Shown: in pieces, positions 52,124 to 59,300 of the stretch
How the letters are laid out: each line of letters starts with the position of its first letter
How positions within the stretch are numbered: the first letter of the stretch is position 1
Origin: Bacillota bacterium
GTDB lineage: Bacteria; Bacillota; Bacilli; Paenibacillales; Paenibacillaceae
Length of the DNA stretch: 64,000 bases
Assembly (NCBI GenBank): GCA_023391635.1
Contig: JAEWAQ010000048.1
Coordinates: 124,001 to 188,000, forward strand
Direction of reading: 5' to 3'
The notes under the pieces: model-generated
The model's database searches: none
What the model saw: only the letters and a program-made list of their open reading frames with translations
What the model was told of the DNA's origin: nothing
Program-made: the position numbers and the translations under genes

Positions 52124-52655
52124 GACGATCCGCCTCCTCCAGATAGGTCTTCAACTTGCCGCGAGCCCGATGAAGTCGGGACTTCACGGTTCCGATCGGC
52201 AGTCGCAGCAATACGGCTATCTCCGTCAACGGCATCTCGTAGTGGGCATCCAGAATAAGCACCTCGCGATATTTGGACGGCAGCTTCAGGACGAGCTCCC
52301 AGATCGCATCCGTATAGACCCGGCTCATGTACTGATCCTCGGCTGATTTCGCGCCTGCCCCTGGAACGATGTAGTCCAGCAGCATGACCTTGCGGAAGAA
52401 CGCCGACTTCCTATAATTGAAGGCGATATTACGCGTGATGGAAAATAGCCACGTCCGCACCGACGATTGCCCCCGGAACGAATCGATGTGCAAGTAAACT
52501 TGCACAAACACGTCCTGTGCAATATCGTCCGCCAGATGGTGGTTGTTCGTTAGCAAGAATGCATAGTTCCAAACCTCCTGACCGTGCGCCTGCATGAGAG
52601 ACTGCAGGGAATTCGCCTGGAGATCGGACACGTATTTCAAGTAGTCGTGCGCCAA
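52110..52655 (-). CDS. ECF-family RNA polymerase sigma factor
   Basis: About 181 residues with sigma-70 region 2 (WNYAFLLTNNHHLADDIAQDVFVQVYLHIDSFRGQSSVRTWLFSITRNIAFNYRK) and region 4 (LPSKYREVLILDAHYEMPLTEIAVLLRLPIGTVKSRLHRARGKLK), no region 1 or 3. The open frame reaches 52715, but a promoter at 52676-52703 places transcription start near 52668. TTG 52655 with gaggtgag just upstream is therefore the likely start (GTG 52664 possible). Co-transcribed with the overlapping membrane partner; probably autoregulated. Confidence 0.92.
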   Translation of the reverse strand: MAHDYLKYVSDLQANSLQSLMQAHGQEVWNYAFLLTNNHHLADDIAQDVFVQVYLHIDSFRGQSSVRTWLFSITRNIAFNYRKSAFFRKVMLLDYIVPGAGAKSAEDQYMSRVYTDAIWELVLKLPSKYREVLILDAHYEMPLTEIAVLLRLPIGTVKSRLHRARGKLKTYLEEADRHVGP

Positions 52656-52675
52656 CCGTCTCACCTCGTTATGTA

Positions 52676-52703
52676 TTAGACAACGCTCGCGGCGAAAGGT
52701 TCC
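52676..52703 (-). promoter_or_regulatory. ECF-type autoregulatory promoter
   Basis: Read on the minus strand: GGAACC (52703-52698), 16-base spacer, GTCTAA (52681-52676). It fits the general ECF pattern (GGAAC / GTC..) and sits directly before the sigma gene. Confidence 0.65.
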
Positions 52704-52792
52704 CGATTTTTGCAAAAATCCTGTCTACAGCTATCATGACGAATGTGCGGCGATTTGCAAGTATGCTCTGCTGTTAGGACTTCGAACATTTG

Positions 52793-52801
52793 TGCTATAA
52801 T
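52793..52801 (+). promoter_or_regulatory. Extended -10 promoter of the fic gene
   Basis: TGC-TATAAT (52793-52801) with a weak TTAGGA 16 bases upstream, about 43 bases before the start codon. Confidence 0.55.
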
Positions 52802-52843
52802 GATATCAAATGTAAATATACGGATCGTGAAAGGATATTCGCC

Positions 52844-53587
52844 ATGTGGGATGTCATCGAGCAATTGAAGCGGCAAGTGGATGCGCTGCGTCCTCTTAAC
52901 CCTGAATTGATGCGAACGATCGCACAGAAATTCAGGGAAGATTGGACATACCATTCCAATGCGATCGAAGGCAACACGTTCACCTACCAGGAGACGGCAT
53001 TCTTCCTTCGTGAAGGGCTGACTGTCAAAGGGAAGTCTCTGCGTGAACATTTGGAAATCGTCAACCACGCAGAAGCAGTCGACTATCTGGCGGATGCGAT
53101 GCGCGAGAGGGAACTAACGGAACGATTCGTCAAGGATCTTCATGCGATGTTGTTTCAGGGAGTGAGGGATCTATCGTTCGCCCCCGGAGCCTACAAGCAG
53201 AAGGATAATCACGTTCTGACCGTTAGCGGGGAGCTGCATCGATACTGTTCGTATTTGCTTGTTCCGCAGGAGATGGAAGCTTTGATCGGGTGGTATGACC
53301 AGGAACGAACGCGCCTGCATTCCATTGAACTTGCAGCATTATTTCACCACAAGCTGGCAGCCATCCACCCCTTTTCGGACGGGAACGGAAGGGTGAGTCG
53401 ACTGTGCATGAATTTTATCCTGATGAAGAACGGATTCCCGCCAGCCATCATCCGCAACGAGAATCGACTCGATTACTATGTTGCGCTTGAACAAGCGGAT
53501 CAGCACAATGCAGATCCTTTCATTCGTTTGGTGGCAGATGAAGTTGAACGCAGCTTGAATCTGATGGCGGATCAACTGAGTACCTAA
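52844..53587 (+). CDS. Fic-family protein (putative AMP transferase)
   Basis: 247 residues. Fic catalytic motif at 175-183 (HPFSDGNGR, full HPFxxGNGR), so the nucleotidyl-transfer histidine and anion-binding loop are intact. The N-terminal inhibitory motif is also present (S38-NAIEGN44, the (S/T)xxxE(G/N) pattern), making this a class II, self-inhibited Fic. No antitoxin gene is adjacent, consistent with internal inhibition. Target unknown. ATG 52844 has aaagga upstream; the frame's 52790 start precedes the promoter. Downstream terminator at 53629. Confidence 0.92.
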   Translation: MWDVIEQLKRQVDALRPLNPELMRTIAQKFREDWTYHSNAIEGNTFTYQETAFFLREGLTVKGKSLREHLEIVNHAEAVDYLADAMRERELTERFVKDLHAMLFQGVRDLSFAPGAYKQKDNHVLTVSGELHRYCSYLLVPQEMEALIGWYDQERTRLHSIELAALFHHKLAAIHPFSDGNGRVSRLCMNFILMKNGFPPAIIRNENRLDYYVALEQADQHNADPFIRLVADEVERSLNLMADQLST

Positions 53588-53889
53588 CGAATAATCATAT
53601 TTATGAGCATTGACAAAAATAGATTCAGCCCCCGTGACCAAATGCTGGTTTGCGGGGGTTTTTCATGTTCTGACATCTGTGTAAATGTCGAGAAAACGAT
53701 CTCGTAATATGAAGTCTCTTGCTAAATAGGTTCGAATTGAAGCTGAATGAACCTCAACATACACAGCAATTTCCCATAATTACGGATTTTACGAGAAATT
53801 AAAACAAAAGTTCCCATGGAAATATATGTATCAGCAATAATATAATGAATTCAATGCAAGGTAAAAGCTTCCACTTTTAATAGAGGAGG
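53588..53889. other. Intergenic region at the start of the AT-rich island
   Basis: Contains the fic terminator, then AT-rich DNA with no coding frame. A tataat at 53841-53846 could be a -10 box for the PA14 gene, but no -35 is evident. Ribosome binding site tagaggagg near 53880. Confidence 0.5.
53629..53663 (+). terminator. Rho-independent terminator after fic
   Basis: cccccg (53629-53634) pairs with cggggg (53653-53658), with partial gacca/tggtt pairing inside, then ttttt. Confidence 0.8.
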
Positions 53890-54414
53890 ATGTTCGATTT
53901 GAAAAGTGTGAAATTCATTGTCGCAATCACATTTATTCTGTTTATTTCGATCTGCATGCCACCATTTGCTGCCGTAACAACAGCGGATTCTCCCAGCGGC
54001 ACGGGCTTAATCGGAGAATACTTCAATAATCCTGATTTGACAGACTACGTGTTAACCCGTCAAGATCCGAACGTTGATTTCACTTGGGGAGCAGGATCTC
54101 CAGACCCTTCCATCGATCCTGCCTATTTCTCCGTAAGATGGACAGGGAAGATACAACCTCTATTCAGTGAAGTGTATACGTTTTCTATGGAACAGTCCGA
54201 TGGCGCTAGAATATGGGTGAATGGCATCTTGATACTCGATGAATGGGAAGATGAAGTTGGCACCAAGATAAGTGCTCCTATCGTATTGACAGCTGGCAAT
54301 CTTTACGATATTCAAGTTGAATTTTGCGTATATGGGACTGGAGCAACAGCTATTCTTCAATGGTCGAGCCAAAGTCAGCAAAAGCAAGTCGTACCGCAAG
54401 CCAATTGTTTATAG
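53890..54414 (+). CDS. PA14-domain secreted protein, 5' part of a frameshifted gene
   Basis: 174 residues as it stands: signal peptide (about 1-32) and one complete PA14 domain (about 38-165; GLIGEYFNNPDLTDYVLTRQDPNVDFTWGAGSPDPSI, FSVRWTGKIQPLFSEVYTFSMEQSDGARIWVNGILILDEW). It stops right after VVPQ. The same frame shifted by one base continues with QLFIDTSEPP, matching the QQLYVNEPN that follows the second PA14 domain, so a single base was probably lost at 54397-54402. PA14 domains bind sugars on cell surfaces. Could still be a functional one-domain protein. Confidence 0.8.
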   Translation: MFDLKSVKFIVAITFILFISICMPPFAAVTTADSPSGTGLIGEYFNNPDLTDYVLTRQDPNVDFTWGAGSPDPSIDPAYFSVRWTGKIQPLFSEVYTFSMEQSDGARIWVNGILILDEWEDEVGTKISAPIVLTAGNLYDIQVEFCVYGTGATAILQWSSQSQQKQVVPQANCL

Positions 54415-56054
54415 ATACCTCCGAACCGCCAGTCTATACAGGAACAGGTACAGGATTAACCGGTGATTATTATAACAGTTCGGATTTGACGGACTTTGCA
54501 TTAACACGTCAAGATCCAAACATTGATTTCGCTTGGGGAGCAGGTTCGCCAGATCCATCCATGGGCGCCGATTACTTCTCTGTAAGATGGACGGGAAAGA
54601 TACAACCTATGTTCAATGAATCGTATACTTTCACAATGGAACAGTCAGATGGGGCAAGAATATGGGTGAACGGCGTTTTGATACTCGATGAATGGGAGTA
54701 CGGGATTGGATCCAGAATCAGTGCTGCCATCGAATTGATTGCTGGAGAACTCTACGATATTAAAGTCGAATTTTGCGTATATGGGACCGGAGCGACTGCG
54801 ATTCTTAAGTGGACCAGTCCAAGTCAGGTGATGGATGTTGTTCCGCAGCAACAATTATATGTTAACGAACCCAACGAACCGAACACTCCGACTACATTTG
54901 CCGCCTCAACCGATTTTTCTTCGGTTCAAGGTCACAACCAATGGTACTACCAATATTGGAACGGTTCTTCGTACGTTGATATGACATGGCGCGGGACAAC
55001 CTATTGGCAAGGCGAGCGGGAATTTTGCAGGCTCACGAATATCAAACACCACCCGGATTACGATTGCGATTCGGCCAGGAAATGGGTTGCGCCAATAGAC
55101 GGTACGATCCATATAACGGGAAAGGTTGCCAAATTCGATACGATCGGCGGAGATGGGGTCAATGCGAAAGTAATGAAGAACGATTCCCAGATTTGGCCGG
55201 GGACAGGTTGGAGATATATCGCCTATAACGATGATGTCGGTGAAAATCTTGACCTTACGACGTCCGTTCAGGCAGGAGATGCCATATACTTCATCGTCAA
55301 TCAGATCACGATTGCAACCAACGATTCTACTTTGTGGGATCCGACGATTTCATATGTTGAAGAACAAGTGGATGATGAGGCTCCTTCTGCACCAACCGAT
55401 TTATATGTAGGTTCAAGGACCATTGACTCCGCAATAATAAATTGGACTGCTTCAACAGACAATGTTGGAGTGTCAGAATACGAAATCTATAATGACACAT
55501 CATTACTTGGGACAGTTGATGGAAACTCGACCACGTTTACGATAATAGGAATGACAGCTAACACTACGTATAATTTGACAGTTAAGGCGAGGGATGAAGC
55601 GGGCAATACCTCTATTTCAAGCAACTCGGTGATTATATTCATGGATACTGAAGCTCCGACAGCACCGACTAATTTAGAAGCAATAATATTATCGAATAAT
55701 TCAGTCAAACTAACATGGTCGGCGTCTACAGACAATATAGCTGTAACGGAATACGAGATCATTAATGGTTCTGCGCCAATAGGATCAGTAGATGAAAGCG
55801 CGACAACCTTTACAGTAACGGGAATAGCAGCAAATACACTTTACAGTTTTGCTGTAAGAGCCAAAGATGTAGACGGAAATACATCTGCAAGCAGCAATAT
55901 AGTTAATATAAATTTAATTGTAAAAAGGAAGCTTAAGTATAACTATGATCAATCGGGAAGATTGCAGACAATATCAGACGATGAAACAAATGAAGTTTTA
56001 CAAACTTTTATTCACGACCACAATGGTAATATATTGAAGATTGATATCGAATAA
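54402..56054 (+). CDS. PA14 / FN3 / YD-stub protein, 3' part of the frameshifted gene
   Basis: About 550 residues continuing the preceding gene in the next frame (the open frame can be drawn back to TTG 54324, but that stretch is PA14 read out of frame). Second PA14 domain (54450-54850), closely similar at DNA level to the first; a Trp/Tyr-rich beta domain (WYYQYWNGSSYVDMTWRG...GDGVNAKVMKND, about 54900-55370); two fibronectin III domains (about 55380-55900); and a last 43 residues that begin a YD/RHS repeat (LKYNYDQSGRLQTISDDE...FIHDHNGNILK). No start codon with a ribosome binding site or signal peptide of its own, so probably not made separately. The YD stub links it to the RHS gene downstream. 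Confidence 0.75.
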   Translation, partial: QLFIDTSEPPVYTGTGTGLTGDYYNSSDLTDFALTRQDPNIDFAWGAGSPDPSMGADYFSVRWTGKIQPMFNESYTFTMEQSDGARIWVNGVLILDEWEYGIGSRISAAIELIAGELYDIKVEFCVYGTGATAILKWTSPSQVMDVVPQQQLYVNEPNEPNTPTTFAASTDFSSVQGHNQWYYQYWNGSSYVDMTWRGTTYWQGEREFCRLTNIKHHPDYDCDSARKWVAPIDGTIHITGKVAKFDTIGGDGVNAKVMKNDSQIWPGTGWRYIAYNDDVGENLDLTTSVQAGDAIYFIVNQITIATNDSTLWDPTISYVEEQVDDEAPSAPTDLYVGSRTIDSAIINWTASTDNVGVSEYEIYNDTSLLGTVDGNSTTFTIIGMTANTTYNLTVKARDEAGNTSISSNSVIIFMDTEAPTAPTNLEAIILSNNSVKLTWSASTDNIAVTEYEIINGSAPIGSVDESATTFTVTGIAANTLYSFAVRAKDVDGNTSASSNIVNINLIVKRKLKYNYDQSGRLQTISDDETNEVLQTFIHDHNGNILKIDIE

Positions 56055-56300
56055 AGTCAGGAAAGCGCTGGCACTTAATCGCATTGTGGAGTTCGCACTC
56101 AGTTATTTGCAGAGCTATTTGAATAGAACTAAATCTGTATCAATTCCGTGTGGTTGATGAATAGGATCAGAAGATTCACTATGCATCGGTAGAGTACTGA
56201 ATCGGATTCATGTATTGTTGCTTCAATTTTAATTGAGAACACAGAAAGTGGACGAATAGTATTTCAATTCTATACAGGAAAAAGGAGAGGAGAGTTCTCA

Positions 56301-59300
56301 TTGAGGGCGAAAAAGAAATGGAAAATCATAGTGCTTACTCTAATTACAGCGTTAATCTTTGAATTGGTGCCAAACTACGGAACGAATGCAGTGTCGGCAG
56401 CCGAAATTGTAAGCAATCAAACGAGCATTCAGGATATAGTAGACAGATTTTCAACAACAGGCGAATTCGTACAACAGCAATTGGATGCTGGATATACGCT
56501 GGATCGCATCTATGCAGCTTTCCTGATAGCCAGAATCGAAAGTATTACTTACGAAGCTGCTTTAGCAGAAGTAGCGCCTTCAGAAATCAACGAGTCAAAT
56601 GATGCTGTTTCGCAAGTGACAGATTCCCTAGCAGATAATTTGCTGAGAGATGTTGTCCTTAAAAGTATGGATGAAGATATGGAGGCCGTTGATGGCGAGT
56701 CGGGGCTATCCGGGAAATGGCCGCAACAGCAGAACAGTTTGCTGAATGGTGAAGATCCGGGGCTGGAAGTGCCGCCTGTCTATGACCATGCTGCCATGAA
56801 TCAAGCTCCTTATTCAATCGGATCAGCCGGGGAGTCGGTTTCAGGCTTAACCGGAGGGCTTTCCTTGACGAACACAGACATGACGTTGCCCGGTCGCAAT
56901 GGTTTGTCATTTTCCTTGATTCGAAAGTACGATACGAACGCCGCGCAATTTTACGACATGTCTTATGATTCCAGTACGTATCCTATTTACGGTTATCAGT
57001 TGGATATCAACCTGACACGAAAGCCGTTGTCTCTGCAATATAGTGTGAAGTTTGAAGAGTTGAAATACGTTGAGGAGGATTTTAATCGTGACGGTATTTC
57101 CGATAATTCGGTGTCTCTGGGCACGAGTGTAAAAACATATGGTACTTATGCTTCAGAATCGATGGCTCAGCAGAATCTCAACATCGTCTATACCACGCCG
57201 ACTGAGTACATGTCAGTAAGTGATTATCGAACTAGCAACACGAATAGTTTTTCTTCAACCATATATTATAGCTCAGGCGGATTCGTCGGCAACTTGTCCC
57301 AGTCGGGCTCATCTTATGTTTACTCAGGTTCGTATACGCCTGCCGATTCCAAAACGGCAACTGGTACCTGTACGAATATGCTGCCTGGTCGTTATGACGT
57401 CAATGGCCAATGGCAACAAACAGGGAACTACACGAACACCTGCAATTCTTCAATGCCGTACAATAGTGGTGGGTATTCGGGGACATTGAACAGAACAACG
57501 ACCGATACGGTTAGAGATTGTTCTTCACCGGGCCAGGCTTATGTGAACTGCACCAAAGAGTGGAGAGCAAATTATTCCGGTACGGTCACAAAACCGGCCT
57601 CTGATACGCGCATTTGGCGGCAAAATTATAGTGGGACAGTAGTCAAACTGGGGACGACCGGTTCGTATAAATGTGATTCATGGGTAAACGATTCATACGC
57701 AAATTGGAGATATTGTTATACGGTTTCTACTGTACGCAGATCGCCTTGGATAGAATCCGTTGAAGTAGAAGGGGCGCCAAGCAGCACGAGGAAACGCATC
57801 CCGTTCGCAACTTATTCAGAAGCCGTTGCAATGCAGAATAGTATTGTCAATATAGCAGCAGATATAAAAATTGGCACTGATGGGATATATAATTACTACA
57901 CCGTCAGTACCCCTAATCCGTCAATCAGCAGTAGCGGTGAGGTAGTTGGCGAAGGAGTCACTTACTATAACACTACGACGACGCCATGGGAGGAACAGAT
58001 ATTTCCTCTTGGCAAGGGATGGTCATGGGACCTGCCCTATATCGAAACGAATAGCGGGAAGAAGTACGTGCATCTGGCCGGTGGCGGCAGCTACGAGATA
58101 AGTGGCACTGCTTTGAAAGGCTATGAATGGGAAGGGTTGAGCCTGGTAACGGACACCACGGTTACGGTTAATGGCGAACCCTCGAACTATGCGCTTGTTC
58201 CAGTCGACGGCACATGGAAGCAATACTTCACTGCGGATGGGCGTCTCTTGCAAATATCAGACGCTTACAATAATAATAATACGATTCAATTCAGCTATAC
58301 CGCGAATGCGGCGTATGGCAATCGCAAGCTATTGAGTCAAGTTAAAGATGCAATCAACAATACAATTCAGATTGCCTATTCCGCAACGGCAGTAACCCTG
58401 ACCAAGGGAACGCAGGTTGTCACGTATGCCAAGCGCAAGGAGCAAGGCAAGGAATTGCTCGAATCGGTTACGGATGCCGAAGGCAGGAAAACCACGTATT
58501 CTTACGAATTGAAAGACGCCAAATTCAACTTGATGTCGTACGAACCGTCGCGCGCCATTTCCAATCCGTATGCGCTGCTGACGAAAGTTCAACATCCGAC
58601 CGGCGCTTCAACGATCTATACTTATGGGCCGCAATCGGTGCAACGGTATATCGGCACCAGCTCGGTCAACCAAGCCTATCGGTTGTTTTCGCGCAAGGAC
58701 GAAGTTCAATTAAGCAATGGCGGTACCAACACCTCCAACATGCGAACGATGAGCTACAACAATACCGACTTCGGTTCATCGTATAACCAGGATATTACGG
58801 TATCAACCACCATCAACGACGGGCTGGTTCAGACCACGTATACGTACAAGAAGGACTATATCGATAATAATACGCCCGCTCGGTTCTACCTGGAGCAGAC
58901 GGTGGACCAGGCATCCGGCGCGACCCGAACAACTGCCTATGCGTATGCCAAGAAAGTCGGCACTCGTAGTTATTTTGCAGCGGCGCCCACGACGGTTACC
59001 CACAGCGACAATCTGACGCAGGACGTGTTAACGACCATCAGCACGTATGATGATTATGGCAACGTGTTACAGGAAACAGATGCTAAGGGAGTCACCACGA
59101 TATACACGTATGATTCAACCAAGCATTTACTTCAAACTAGCCTGAAGCCGTCAACTTCTACAGCCTCAGTTTATACGATATATACTCGCAATGCGCAGGG
59201 CGACATTACGCAGGTAATCGGCCGAAAGAACAATGCGTCCGGTGAAATTTTGCAACAAATCGATTATGGAAATATTGATATCTACGGGAATGTTCGTACT

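Noticed and set aside
56060..56073. cre-like catabolite site (ggaaagcgctggca) upstream of the RHS gene
   Set aside because: Two mismatches to the consensus and more than 220 bases from the start codon with no promoter beside it.
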